64,000 bases of DNA. It comes from Euclidia mi. Its lineage: Eukaryota; Arthropoda; Insecta; Lepidoptera; Erebidae. Location of the stretch: assembly GCA_944739405.2 (NCBI GenBank), contig OX123182.2, forward strand, positions 99,502,051-99,566,050. Direction: 5' to 3'. The position numbers and the translations under genes were made by a program. The notes under the pieces were generated by a model, which ran no database searches, had not been told where the DNA came from, and saw nothing but the letters and a program-made list of their open reading frames with translations. Of the stretch, positions 32,260 through 43,886 are shown in pieces (the stretch's first letter is position 1; every line of letters begins with the position of its first letter).

Positions 32260-32439
32260 TATGTGAACAATTTTATCAACGTGCACAATATGACATTATG
32301 TAGGTATGACGTGACAGTACTGACAGATATGCGATAGCACATGCGCAGCAATCAATTATTAGCGCATGCGTTCTTACTTCCAAGAGGTAAATTTGTGCCG
32401 GACAAACTTCTACCCTCTCTACAATCCCTCCCAGCTTAA

Positions 32440-32588
32440 GTTTTACAACTTATGGTAGTCTATATCCGTCTCCATGGTCCAATATATGTATGTCTACATT
32501 AAAATTTAACAAAATTGGTTCAGCCGTTTTAGCGTGAAAACGGAACATAAATACATACACAATTTCGAATTTATAATATTAAGTAGGG
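32440..32588 (-). mobile_element. Helitron-like 5' end fragment
   Basis: The plus strand contains GGTTCAGCCGTTTTAGCGTG and ends in TATAATATTAAGTAGGGAT; its complement starts TCCCTACTTAATATTATAAA, a Helitron 5' end type common in Lepidoptera. The 3' end is not resolved. Confidence 0.5.
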
Positions 32589-32589
32589 A

Positions 32590-33380
32590 TTATCAATGGG
32601 TTTCTTCTGACATGAAGCCCGCTGGGCGGCAGCACTGAGACTTCAGGCAATGAACACAGATTACATAATAGAAGCGCATTTCTTAAGGATTACGTGTGCC
32701 GATTTCAACTGGCGTGTTGACGGTTGTCAGTGTAGTAAGTAGTTATCGCCGTTGTGGCCGCTGGCGTCGTTCTCCGTCTCTCTTGCTCTCGTAGTTAAGA
32801 TACACGGAGAAACTTTCGTCTCTCTTGCACTCGTAGAGTCAGCTGTCACAACGCGACTGCCACGCCGCCAAGCGGCAATATGGGTCACACTCTGGTCACA
32901 AAAAGTTTATCTACAGAGCGCCCATAAGAAATGTGCCTCTATTTAAATATCTATGCTCTATGCTTCAGGTCCGGAAACCTGTCAAAACTGCCATCAAACA
33001 AAGAAGTATATCAACGCGCACGCGAATTTGAACTTTATGCAGCGGTAATAAATTACAAATTGACTCTACGTTTTAGTAAGAAAACGTTTGTATGGGAAAA
33101 AGAAAAGGGCTGTTTTTAGGGTTTTTCCGGCAATTATTAGAATTTTTCTCGCCGTAAAAACCATCTTTGAACTTCAACGAACATTTAAAAAAAAGAATTG
33201 GCCAAATTGGTCCAGACGTTGTTGAGTTACGCGCTTACCACACATTTTGCGATTCATTTTTATATTATAGACTACGCTGTGTGTATAATTGTGATTATTT
33301 TATTAATTATTTAATTATGTAGCTATGGATATTAATCTGAAATAAAGCTTTATTATTATTATTATTTATTTCTCTATCAC
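32590..33380. other. Unassigned, ending in a LINE-like 3' tail
   Basis: CGTCTCTCTTGCWCTCGTAG is present twice (about 32776 and 32818). The 3' side ends TGAAATAAAGCTTTATTATT at 33340-33360, a tail form seen in CR1-group LINEs, but no coding remnant precedes it. Confidence 0.35.
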
Positions 33381-33404
33381 TCATACTTTTCTAACATTTT
33401 GTGT

Positions 33405-33555
33405 TAAAAAGTATACGGCCCTTTGGCAGGCGTACACGGAGACATAGGTCCAACGCGCAGAGGCCCTTTGAGAGTTTTAACCTTTAATGTGATGGGACAC
33501 CTACTCCGCCTCCATAACTGCACTATTAACCCCTCCCACGCCGGGCGTAAAAAAT
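33405..33555 (+). repeat. Dispersed repeat Y, copy 1
   Basis: About 150 bases (CAGGCGTACACGGAGACATA, CGCAGAGGCCC, GAGAGTTTTAA, GCCTCCATAACTGCACTA) match 45150-45275. It looks like a piece of a retroelement untranslated region; the family is unknown. Confidence 0.6.
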
Positions 33556-34980
33556 AAAAAATGGCCCGTAGTGCCGGCTGCTTTACTTCTTGATCAAACA
33601 ACAGCTGACCGGCGTCATTATTTTACCTATATCTCAGTTAGTTTTAAACGTATCACAAAAATAATGACGGTTTTTGCATCCTCGAAATATGTTTTGAAAA
33701 CTTATTATAGATATATAATGTATGTATATATTACCTTTTCTCTGCAGTTCGTTGAAATAAAACTTGAAAACACGAAAAGTCCTCGTCAATAAAACTTTTA
33801 ACACACACTATCTCACAAACATTCAGCATTTTAGCAATTATTCACAGCACTTTATTTACCTTACCTAATTAATTATTGAATTTAATCAACAGTTTATATC
33901 AACTTACTTATATTTTAATAAATCAACAAAAGTTTAAACACATCATCGGAATACGAAATGGCCGCTATAATCGCGTGCGAAACTGTGCCGATTTAGATAC
34001 ACTTTCGTAAATATCAAAATCATATTGTAATGGATGCCAGGAATCTAACATTTGCTAGTCTGCTACAGTGCGCTGGTGGTGTGTAACTGGCGAATGTTTC
34101 TACGACGATGCCCTTCTATCGGTGTGTTCTTCTATGTGTGTGGACTGTATGGCTTCGATCTATTCGGGGCTTCAGAAATAAAACATCTTCATACGTTGAG
34201 AGCGATGCTGTTCAGGTGTTCGGTGCTTGATGGTTACATATGGTTACTTGGTCACGAGATGGTGGTTGAGACGCCAACGAGCTGGCCAAATACATGGTCC
34301 CTTAGGTACTTCGAAACTTTACCTTAACGACGACCACCGCACCGAACACGTGAACGGAGAATCTTTATTTATTTTTATTTTCTATAAGGTACAAATATGT
34401 ATTTGTCTTAGGTACTATGGTATATACATATATGTTCTATATATATTAAGATAGGTCTTATAAAGTTCTATCTATCGGTATACAAAACCTCAACCTAACT
34501 GCTTGCGTCACTAAGTTATTCTAGAAAAACTGTTGAAAAATGTCGTCACACAAGGGCCCGCCCACTATATTTTCTATTGAAAAACTATTAAATACTATTG
34601 CTACATATGTAATTTTGGTAGGCCGTTGTGTGCAACTATACGGGGCATCTATAAAAATAAACACCATGAAAATATTTTTATTCAATTCGAAGTTATTACA
34701 TGAAAACCTACGATGCATAAGAAAAAATACAGATTTTCTTAAGTAAACACTATCGTACATAAACAAAGTTTATGATAAACACGCAAATGTTTGTTATTAT
34801 GTTTATTTTAACTATATAAGGTAATACCTAGTAATAAGAAAGTATCTAGACATGATTTCAAGCCTATACGAAGCTAAAAAACACTTATAAAACTATAAAA
34901 TGACTATGTAAACAAAACAGCTGTTTATCAACTATTAGTTCTTATGATTCTTTAACTATTTTCACTATTTTAGCATTATT
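33556..34980. other. No feature recognised
   Basis: Several short frames are open here but none shows a motif, splice pair or conserved copy. Microsatellite-like TATA stretches occur at 33700-33730 and 34420-34450. Confidence 0.4.
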
Positions 34981-34984
34981 TTAT

Positions 34985-35035
34985 ACTTTGACGCGTCCGG
35001 GAACCGAACCCGGTGTACCGCACGATTGGATAGCA
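34985..35035 (-). repeat. tRNA-like T-arm, probable SINE fragment
   Basis: The minus strand reads CACCGGGTTCGGTTCCCGGA, which forms a perfect 5-bp T-stem with a 7-base TTCGGTT loop and contains a B-box. No D-arm, anticodon arm or paired acceptor stem can be drawn, so it is not a tRNA gene. Confidence 0.4.
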
Positions 35036-35985
35036 CTGATTTTATACGATTTTCACTCGCGGTTTCGAATACACTATTCACTGTCATAGTTTTTAATGTC
35101 TGTCGCGAACACATAAGTTTATTATTGTTTACTCATTAGTTTGTGATAAATAAGAAATGTTATGAGTAATAGCACCAATTTTTAACTACCTAATCTTACA
35201 AAACTGAAATGCGAACGGGTGTATTTAAAACTTGCCGCCATTTTTGACAATGATATTTTGAAAATCGTTTTTCGTTATAATTTATACAATGATGATATCT
35301 TAACTGTATTTTTTAGCAAACAAGATTAGTTTCTGAGTATAATGATGATGAAAATATATATAATACATATAGTGCAATTACGAGATTGCGTCGCTACACT
35401 TTTTTCAAAGCAGAGCTGTCGTCACTCTAACGCGCGCGAAGTCGAACTTGTAGCAAACAATTTTCAGTCATTACTAGAGGACCCGTGCTGCTCCACAGCA
35501 TATTTTAATATTATAAAAAAGCTCTTACATATAGGTATGATGAGTACATTGTAGCCTTATATTTAATAAAAAAAAAATTCTTTATAAAAAAAAAGAAACA
35601 ATATATATTTATTTATTTATTAGTAATTAAGATAAAATGGTACCAACAGAATATCAGCGCCATCTAGTTGAACTAGATGGCACTACGCTGAGTTGGAGGC
35701 CAATTCTGTTACTAAACCTGTCATGTGTGCTAAAAAATGTAATTATTTCGTTTGTTCGTAACAGAATAAATATGTTTTCTTTCTTTCTTTCTTTCTTTCC
35801 TTATCTAATAATAAAATGATGATATTCTTACCAAAAATATAATATATCACAAAACATCTTTTCTCACAACATTGGCTTTGCGTTGCACCTTAGGTATCGT
35901 GAAATTTCCACCTTGGCATTACTGAATGGTTTGCCGCGCTATAGGGATATATATAATATGTATAACTGAAGATTGACGAAAGAAA
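35036..35985. other. Unassigned; short hairpin and a TTTC microsatellite
   Basis: An 11-bp hairpin with a single-base loop lies at 35659-35681, inside a longer partly paired region (CAGCG...CGCTG). TTTC repeats occupy 35775-35800 after AATAAATATG, so this may be the tail of a degraded retroelement. No gene is seen. Confidence 0.4.
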
Positions 35986-35989
35986 GTTC

Positions 35990-36589
35990 TTAAATATGAC
36001 TGTGCTGCCCTACCATTCTTTCCATTAGGACACTGTAATGTCCTTCGTCCAGGTGCCCAGAAAATAGCAAGTTATGAACAATTTCGCCAGTACCATCGTC
36101 AGTAATCGTATTACTGTTTTCCAGGTGAACTCTGAATTGACACTCGGAATATAGCTCACTTACACTCTGAAGTTCAGCATGCCCTGCGGTACTGTCCATT
36201 TGCACCCATTCCACGTTTGTAATCTGTTGCATTTGTAATAGTCTGGCCATATGCTTCGTCCCCAACAGTGAAGTTACATCCCACTTATTGACAATGTTAT
36301 CAGCAGTGGCCAAACGAATTTCATAATGTTTATTCTCACTTCCATATAAACAATAAGAAATTGCGCGGCATAAGCAATTACCGTCACCAAGAATGGAAAT
36401 CACTTGAAAATTGTTGATGGTAGAATTAATCAAATCTGAACCCGTTTCCACCCGTATTTTTTTAGCAGTAGGAGGACCATCCGGTACCAAATCTCCAACA
36501 GGGCCGTCATTGACCAAGATTCTTTGTTCAAACTTTCTCTGAGCATTTTTCAATTTCCTTCCAAGAACCATCACTATAATTGAAAACAC
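35990..36589 (-). CDS. OTU-domain cysteine protease-like protein
   Basis: A complete minus-strand frame of 199 residues. Residues about 62-190 form an OTU fold: the active-site block ILGDGNCLCRAISYCLYG (Asp69, Cys72), a central WVQMDSTAGHAELQSVSELY and the C-terminal DEGHYSVL with catalytic His184. OTU proteins are deubiquitinating-type cysteine proteases. The usual aromatic after Cys (CLFRA) is CLCRA here. The frame is intact, single-exon, with Met1 or Met7 (36571) as start; Met7 lacks the odd hydrophobic lead. No flanking transposase was found. OTU domains also occur in Helitrons and other transposons, so host gene or mobile cargo remains open. Confidence 0.75.
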   Translation of the reverse strand: MFSIIVMVLGRKLKNAQRKFEQRILVNDGPVGDLVPDGPPTAKKIRVETGSDLINSTINNFQVISILGDGNCLCRAISYCLYGSENKHYEIRLATADNIVNKWDVTSLLGTKHMARLLQMQQITNVEWVQMDSTAGHAELQSVSELYSECQFRVHLENSNTITDDGTGEIVHNLLFSGHLDEGHYSVLMERMVGQHSHI

Positions 36590-36835
36590 AACTACTCACA
36601 AAAAATACGTTATTAAATCAGAAACTTAAGTAACTAACTTACGCTAACTTCACTTTTTCTTTATCTGTCAATATTTGAATATCAAAATTAAAAAAATAGA
36701 TAAATAACTTTTTTTATAAGTAAGAAAATAGGTTTAATTTCTGTTATCCAGCTAGTAAATATTTCTGTGAGAAGCTCGATTTATTTTGTTTTGTGTATGG
36801 CTGTGATTAATACATCATAATTTAGAAATCTAATA
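36590..36835. other. Upstream region of the OTU frame, nothing definite
   Basis: AT-rich with no clear TATA box or initiator that I can single out. Confidence 0.3.
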
Positions 36836-36859
36836 ATGATGTTAATAGTTTGCGACAAA

Positions 36860-37155
36860 CTTGTACTTTTGGTAGGATTGGTAGCTTTGGTAGCAATCGT
36901 AAGTAAAATTGCTACCAAAACTACAATATATGCCAAAATACCATTTCTACTAAAACTACTATTCCTACCGAAAATACTATTCCTATTTAAACTACTGTTT
37001 GTACCAAAACTACTATTCGTACTAACACTATCATATCCACCATTTTTTTTAAACTACCATTTCTACCAAAACCGCCGGTGCTGTCAAAAATACCTACCTA
37101 TTCTCTCAAAACTACTTTTCCTACCAAAGCTACAATTTCTACCATAACTACCACT
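36860..37155. repeat. Decayed tandem repeat of about 18 bases (AACTACTATTCCTACC type)
   Basis: ACTACTATTCCTACCGAAA-like units recur about a dozen times with drift (CTACCAAAACTAC, CTATTCGTACT). The open plus-strand frame over it is a by-product of the repeat. Before it, GGTAGGATTGGTAGCTTTGG is a G-rich inverse of the same motif, so the ends can pair. Confidence 0.7.
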
Positions 37156-37398
37156 TGTAATAATATAATTTTATGACAATAGTACTATGAACCGCTGTAA
37201 TATGTTCCACATAAAAAAAAATAAGATGCCCGAAGAAAGTCCGTAATTTAAAAACACAAAAATTTTCCTAACATAAAACGTAAGGAAAATTCCTCAACAT
37301 CAGAGATCAGTTCACCCAACATTCAGGGTTAACTGGTAACATTCGGGGAATATTACCTCCCATCAGCGATAATTCACTATAGTGATAATTTTACCAAC
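37156..37398. other. Left flank of the Gypsy insertion
   Basis: No gene is seen. The flank ends CAAC, which is repeated after the right LTR. Confidence 0.5.
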
Positions 37399-38110
37399 TG
37401 TAACGTATGTCCGGTACTTACCACGTTGCGTCACAGTACCGCCCATACGCTCGGCCAATCAGAGAAAGCCATCGTCCGCACTCGCAAAGCCTGACCAAAT
37501 ATGGTCATAAACGGACTCTCAGCCTGATGTAGGGCCCGGTATATAAAGGGGCCGACAGAGAGGCCGGCACCGCTACTCTAACGTCGCTTCTACTATAACT
37601 AAGCGTACCTACTGACCCTACGTCGTATTTACGTGTATCCTGGTCCCAGCTACGGGTAAGCACTACATTTACTGCGTTAGCGTACTGCCCATCTCTCTAC
37701 CTGCTAGCTGAGGCCGGCTGACGCCGCCTGCTTGACTCTATTGGTTGTGGCTCTCCTAATGCTGCTTTCCTTCAGGTTCCAGGTTCACCTTAAGACTTCG
37801 GCTACGCTCCTAGACCGCTACACTTCCTGCATCGCCTTCGGCGTCACTTCTGCCGAAGAGTCTGGCCTGCCCTGCTCCTCGTACTTGCACCGCCGGCGTC
37901 TGCCCGCTGAACCAACGGCCTGCGAGGATCTACCGCTACGCGCAGCCTTCGAGCAGCCTGCCTACACACTACCGGAGGGAACAGCGTGGGAGACTGCAGC
38001 CCTTAGTGTTCAGGCCAGTGTCGTGTTGTTGGTCGGTCATACTCGTGGCAAGGGAAGTGAGACAATACTCGGCAAATAAACGCTGCGTTTTAATACCAGA
38101 ACCCGTTACA
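37399..38110 (+). repeat. 5' LTR
   Basis: It starts TGTAACGTATGTCC and ends CCCGTTACA, 712 bases. TATATAAA at 37540-37547 is the likely core promoter and AATAAA at 38075-38080 the polyadenylation signal. A 115-codon open frame inside it is probably fortuitous, although it is intact in both LTRs. Confidence 0.95.
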
Positions 38111-38111
38111 G

Positions 38112-38128
38112 TGGCGCCTACGTGGGTT
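38112..38128 (+). promoter_or_regulatory. Putative primer-binding site
   Basis: TGGCGCCTACGTGGGTT begins one base after the LTR, as expected for a tRNA 3'-end binding site. I have not identified the tRNA. Confidence 0.65.
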
Positions 38129-38416
38129 ATTGTCTCGCTTTCCGTGCTCGAGTTCTCATCTAGCAGGTCTCCATCATTGTAAGCGAGCAGGTGCGGCTAC
38201 AGCGAACCGGTACGTATTGTTGTACTAATTGCCTACCTTTTAGTGTAACTACCTACTACGTACTAGTTCGCAAATTTGAATCTAACGTTTTTCTAATTAG
38301 TCCTAACGGTCGAACTTTTACGCCTAATCGTAAAGTAGGCCATTTGTAAGGGCGGAACGCTTGCGCACTAAGTGTAGTGTGTAGTGTTATACTTACGCGG
38401 TACTCCTTCATACACA

Positions 38417-39757
38417 ATGGGCTCACACCCCATAAAATACTTCCTGCTAAACAAGAACGAGTTAGCTTACGAGGTCGCGATTTGAGGTGAGGAGCCGGCT
38501 ACCTCTGTCCTAGGTCTGCGGAAGCAGCTCCCTAAATTACTGGAAGCCATTCCAAATGATGACATGTTGGAGTCGGGTCTAGCCATAGCGGTGGACTTCG
38601 AGGGCGCTAGCGAGGCCGTCTCTGAGCTGGCCAAGCGACTAAATTCGTTATCTGCCTCTTACGACGCGAACCTAGCTAAGAGGTCTACCGCACTGCACAA
38701 CCACTTATACCATAGACTCCGTAGGATGGAACGTCCTACGGCGTTTTAAAAACAGAGTACCGAATTGTGCAGCCGGTTCGACAAGCTCTCGGCGGAGCTG
38801 TCCGCCATTGAGCAATCAGCTGTTCGCTCAGCTGATGCTGTGGCAGAGGTCCAACCTGCGCCGTCTACCTCGACGCAGGCAGGGTTAGCCCCAGTATTGC
38901 ATTGCGAGCATTTGAGAGTTAGCGAACTGTCTAAGCTAAAATACGACGGTACGGGATACGTCCGAGCGTTCCTACAACGCGTAACCGAATTCCAAACCGC
39001 GCGTAATCTACCTTCCACTAAAATTTTATCATATGCCTCCGAAATTTTCACCGGTAACGCACTTCACTGGTACCGCGGCCTAAAAGAATATTTCACTACA
39101 TGGGAAGAACTCACCACTAAATTAATAGACGATTTCACACCGTACGATTATGACTACCGGTTATTAAATGAAATCCGCCGACGTACTCAAGGTGCTACCG
39201 AAACTATAATTATTTATCTCTCGATAATGAATCAGCTGTTCGCTAGGCTGTCTCCGTCAAAGCGATTGTCCGAACGCGAAAAGTTAGACATCCTATTGCA
39301 TAACATACGTCCATGCTACTCACTAGTGCTAGCTCCGTCAATATCTTCAATAGACAGTATAGCAACACTGCAGACGTTATGTTTAAACTACGAACGGATG
39401 AAATGTTTGAACTCTCAATTCCGCGAACCGTATTATAATAACGACACGTTGGCACCAGATCTAGCTTACAGTCACAAACCTAATAACCGAGCGCGTAATA
39501 ATTCCTACAATAATTATCCCGTTGCTACTATAGAGGGTACGTCCGAATACACTGTGAACAACGAACCTAGCAAACCTAAGTCTAAACCTAGCTCTGTCGC
39601 TCTAGTCACGTCCAAGTACTGCCCGCGCTGCCGAATCAATGATCACAGTTTGAATGAATGCAAACGCGATCGCTTCGCAATTTGCTTCAAGTGCGGCTGT
39701 AGGGATGTGACATTCCCTAACTGCCCGAACTGTAAATCGACGAAACCAAAAAACTAG
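38417..39757 (+). pseudogene. Gag polyprotein with two nonsense codons
   Basis: ATG at 38417 opens MGSHPIKYFLLNKNELAYEV. The frame is interrupted by TGA at 38483-38485 and TAA at 38747-38749 and otherwise open to TAG at 39755. It holds a capsid-like region (YASEIFTGNALHWYRGLKEY, then SEREKLDILLHNIRP) and C-terminal Cys knuckles (CPRCRINDHSLNEC and CFKCGC...CPNC). Gag assembles the particle and binds RNA. The stops are compatible with single base changes. Confidence 0.85.
39748..39754 (+). promoter_or_regulatory. -1 ribosomal frameshift site (A AAA AAC)
   Basis: The heptamer AAAAAAC sits in the gag frame as A AAA AAC, followed at once by the gag stop TAG. Slipping back one base continues CTA GTT GGT in the pol frame, which is then open into protease. 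This is the canonical X XXY YYZ slippery form. Confidence 0.8.
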
Positions 39758-42700
39758 TTGGTCAGGGTCGGGGCGTGTCAAAATCTAAATTAGGTTCTAC
39801 AACCTATTCAACCAATTTTGACAAAGATGATTGGAGAAATTGGCTAAACACTCTAAAAGTGTATTTCTCTAGTTATTCCGTCGCCTCGATCCTGGATAAT
39901 AAACCTAAAAATGACCTACGGCCCTATGTTAACGTAACGGTTAACAGTTTACCTATTTGTGGATTGCTCGATTCCGGTTCAGCCATTACAATTCTAGGTA
40001 ACAACTCCCATCTGGAGGTAATTACTAAAACCGGGTTAGAAATACAGCAGTGTCACAACACTAATTCCATTCGGTCCGCGGGTGGAAATATATTGTTGCC
40101 GCGCGGTTTTATCAACTTACCCACTACTTTTAATAATCAAACCCACTTATTGAAAGCTTATATTATTCCAGAAGTTACAAGTAATTTAATTTTAGGCATC
40201 GATTTCTGGAAACTATTTAAATTACTGCCTAACCATATCGCATCCGTATGCATGTCTAAAACATTGCCGTGTAGTGTGTTAGGTGAAAATAAGCTAAGTA
40301 ACACGAACGTATTGCAATCTTTTAGTGAGTTGAGTGAGTCACAACAGAGAACGGCTAAGTTAATTATAAAGTAATACGAGTCGATTTCTACTGAAAAAAC
40401 CGGTTTAGGACGAACTCACTTAATAGAACATGCAATAGACACTGGCGATTCTGCGCCGATACGCCAAAGATATTATAGGTTACCGCCGGCGAAATTAAAA
40501 ATAATTATTGACGAATTAGACGAAATGCTTGCATTGGGAGTGGTAGAAAAATGCGAAAGTCCGTGGTCGTCACCGATTTTACTAACGCCTAAGAAAGACG
40601 GTAAACTAAGGTTTTGTTTAGATAGTCGGAAACTTAATTCTATTACTAAAAAAGACGCGTACAAACTACCTTACGTATCCGAAATTTTAGACAACCTTAG
40701 GAACGCTAGATATCTGAGTAGTATAGACTTATCTAAGTCCTTTTGGCAGACGCCTCTTCGCGAATGTGATCGTGATAAGACTGCGTTCTATGTGCCTACT
40801 AGAGGAACATTTAGATTGGTGACTATGCCGTTTGGTTTAACGAATGCGCCTGCGACACAACAGCGTTTGGTGGATCACTTGTTTACGAACAGTCCTGAGT
40901 TCGAAAACTCTGTATTAATTTTTTTAGATGATATCGTGCTTATATCGCCATCCTTTAATGCTCATGTGTCACTATTAAATAAAGTATACGAAAAATTAAA
41001 ATCGGCCAACCTTACCATCAACTTGGAAAAATCTTAATTCTTCCGTGATGAATTGAAGTACTTGGGCTACGTAGTAAACTCTAAAGGATTACAAGTAGAC
41101 CCATGTAAGGTGGAAGCCATTCTTCAATATGCTACGCCTAAGAATAAAAAAGAAGTTAAAAGGTTCTTAGGCATTGCATCATGGTATCGGCGATTTATAC
41201 CTAATTTTAGTACTATTGCCGGTCCTCTGAACAAACTTACCTCTACCGGTAAGAAAGCCGCACCATTTCAGTGGTCGGTGGAAGCTGATGACTCGTTTTG
41301 TAAACTAAAACAATTGTTAAGCTCCGCACCAATATTATCGTGTCCCGATTACGAGAAACCTTTTCAAGTTCACACAGATGCGAGTGCGAGCGGCATCGGT
41401 GAGTTACTTACACAAGAAATAGATAGCGTGGAACTACCTATCGTTTACATGAGTAGGTCACTAAATGCACAGGAACAAAACTACAGTATAACAGAACGGG
41501 AGACATTAGCAGTTCTAACAGCCCTCGAATATTGGCGCTGTTATTTAGATAACGGGTTAAAGTTTGTTGTGTATACTGACCATTCCGCACTGAAATGGTT
41601 CCTAAACTTGAGCAACCCGACTGGTAGATTAGCTCGGTGGTCGGTTCGTCTGTCAGCCTTCAACTTCGAAATAAAGCATCGGCGCGGTGCGGATAATATT
41701 ATAGCCGATGCGTTATCACGATCCCTACCTGTAAATATAATTAACGCGAATAATAATAACGTGAATGACCCTAATGTTAACACTGATCAATGGTATTCAG
41801 CCACCTACAATGGTTGTTTATCTTCGCCTAATGACTATCCAGACTATTCTATTAAAAATAATAAATTATATCGTTTGATTAAATCTAGGTGTATGCTACG
41901 TAAGGAGTTCGAATGGAAAGAAGTACTACCTTCTTCTGATCGAAATAATGCCATATTAGAGAACCATGCCGAACCCACTTCGGGGCATTGCGGTATATTT
42001 AAAACTTACAAGCGCTTAGCACTGCGTTACTATTGGCCCAAAATGCGCGATGACGTAGTTAAGTTCATAAATTCTTGCGACACTTGTATCGCGCACAAAC
42101 ATCAGAACCACGCACCATTGGGAACCATGGGACGACCCAAAGTGTGTTCACGACCCTTCCAAACCATTAGTGTAGATTTGGTGGGGCCACTACCCGTCAC
42201 AAGAAAACAAAACGCCTACATCTTCGTAGTAACTTGTTGTTTTAGTAAATACTGTCTACTTTTTCCTATCAGGCGCGCAACTGCTGAAATAATAACTAAT
42301 ATTTTGGAAGAAAAAATATTTTTAGTTCATGGTATACCATCTACAATTATATTGGACAATGGTAAACAGTTTGTCAGTGCTACTTTAAAAGCTATGTTGC
42401 GCAAGTACAAAATCCCTAATCTTCATTATACTCCTAAATATTCCCCACATGTCAATACGGTCGAACGCTATAATAAAACCATTGGTTCTACCGTAGCGGC
42501 GTTTGTAGGAAATGACCAGAGATTATGGGACACTCTCGTACCTAAGGTGCAATTTGCATTAAATACTGCAGTTAATGAAGTCACGGGCTATACACCTAGT
42601 TTTTTAGTCTATGGACGTGAACTAGTTCCATGCGGCTCACACTATGTCGACACAGACGCTGATGATATAGTATACATACCTAGGGACGATTACGCAGAAA

Positions 42701-43011
42701 ACATAGGTCACTTATCAGGCATATTTGACAAAGTTCAGGCACTCCTCATTCAAGCTCATGCTAGGAATTCCCAAACGTATAATTTACGCCGTAAACCAGC
42801 TGAGTTTAATATGGGAGACACTGTGTGGAAACGGACTTTTTATCAGAGCGACAAGGATAAGTCCTTCTGTAAGAAACTAGCCCCTAAATTCGTGAAGTGC
42901 ACAGTGATTAATAAAAAGTCGCCTCTCGTTTACGAGTTGTCGGACGCGTCTGGAAATTCTATTGGGTTTTGGCACATTAAGGACCTAAAACTTTTACACT
43001 ATGGTGCCTAA
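39754..43011 (+). pseudogene. Pol polyprotein (protease, RT, RNase H, integrase), two nonsense codons
   Basis: The frame is interrupted by TAA at 40372 and 41035. Protease: LLDSGSAIT and the later LILGIDFW. Reverse transcriptase: PKKDGKLRFCLDSRKLN, TMPFGLTNAP and the catalytic FLDDIV. RNase H: HTDASASGIG, TERETLAVL and YTDHSALKW. Integrase: an HHCC finger ending CDTC, then SVDLVGP, ILDNGKQF and NTVERYNKT with 35 residues between the last Asp and Glu. All catalytic residues are kept. Both stops lie near domain borders. The element cannot make Pol unless it reads through. Confidence 0.9.
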
Positions 43012-43157
43012 CTATTTGTTACAAACCGTAGAAGACTTTCCCTTCCTTCTCTCTTTATGCCGTCTTAGCTTGGACAGTAGCGGACTCATAGACCTAACGC
43101 AGCTAGTCGGATTTTCCTTGTTAGCCACGTAAAATTCTCTCCTAAGGCGGGCGGTAT

Positions 43158-43882
43158 TGTAACGTATGTCCGGTACTTACCGCGTTGCGTCACAGTACCG
43201 CCCATACGCTCGGCCAATCAGAGAAAGCCATCGTCCGCACTCGCAAAGCCTGACCAAATATGGTCATAAACGGACTCTCAGCCTGATGGAGGGCCCGGTA
43301 TATAAAGGGGCCGACAGAGAGGCCGGCACCGCTACTCTAACGTCGCTTCTACTATAACTAAGCGTACCTACTGACCCTACGTCGTATTTACGTGTATCCT
43401 GGTCCCAGCTACGGGTAAGCACTACATTTACTGCGTTAGCGTACTGCCCATCTCTCTACCTGCTAGCTGAGGCCGGCTGACGCCGCCTGCCTGACTCTAT
43501 TGGTTGTGGCTCTCCTAATGCTGCTTTCCTTCAGGTTCCAGGTTCACCTTAAGACTTCGGCTACGCTCCTAGACCGCTACACTTCCTGCATCGCCTTCGG
43601 CGTCACTTCTGCCGAAGAGTCTGGCCTGCCCTGCTCCTCGTACTTGCACCGCCGGCGTCTGCCCGCTGAACCAACGGCCTGCGAGGATCTACCGCTACGC
43701 GCAGCCTTCGAGCAGCCTGCCTACACACTACCGGAGGGAACAGCGTGGGAGACTGCAGCCCTTAGTGTTCAGGCCAGTGTCGTGTTGTTGGTCGGTCATA
43801 CTCGTGGCAAGGGAAGTGAGACAATACTCGGCAAATAAACGCATAGAACCTTTTCTGCGTTTTAATACCAGAACCCGTTACA
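43158..43882 (+). repeat. 3' LTR
   Basis: 725 bases, TG to CA, with TATATAAA at 43299-43306 and AATAAA at 43834-43839. A purine-rich tract AAGGCGGGCGG immediately precedes it. It has a 13-base insertion just after the polyadenylation signal that the 5' LTR lacks. Confidence 0.95.
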
Positions 43883-43886
43883 CAAC

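Larger units (their letters stand above)
37399..43882 (+). mobile_element. Ty3/Gypsy LTR retrotransposon
   Basis: The 5' LTR (37399-38110) and 3' LTR (43158-43882) flank gag and pol in the order protease, reverse transcriptase, RNase H, integrase, which defines Ty3/Gypsy. The target duplication is CAAC (37395-37398 and 43883-43886). LTRs run TG to CA. The two LTRs differ by about three substitutions and one 13-base insertion. Reading is blocked by four nonsense codons. No envelope gene and no chromodomain are visible. Confidence 0.95.

Noticed and set aside
34985..35050. Possible tRNA gene on the minus strand
   Set aside because: Only a T-arm can be folded; no acceptor, D or anticodon stem.
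36836..37147. 103-codon hydrophobic frame
   Set aside because: It is a translation of a decayed 18-base tandem repeat, low complexity.
37732..38079. 115-codon frame inside the 5' LTR, repeated at 43500-43838 in the 3' LTR
   Set aside because: It lies wholly within LTR promoter/leader sequence, has no domain, and both copies are identical only because LTRs are copies of each other.
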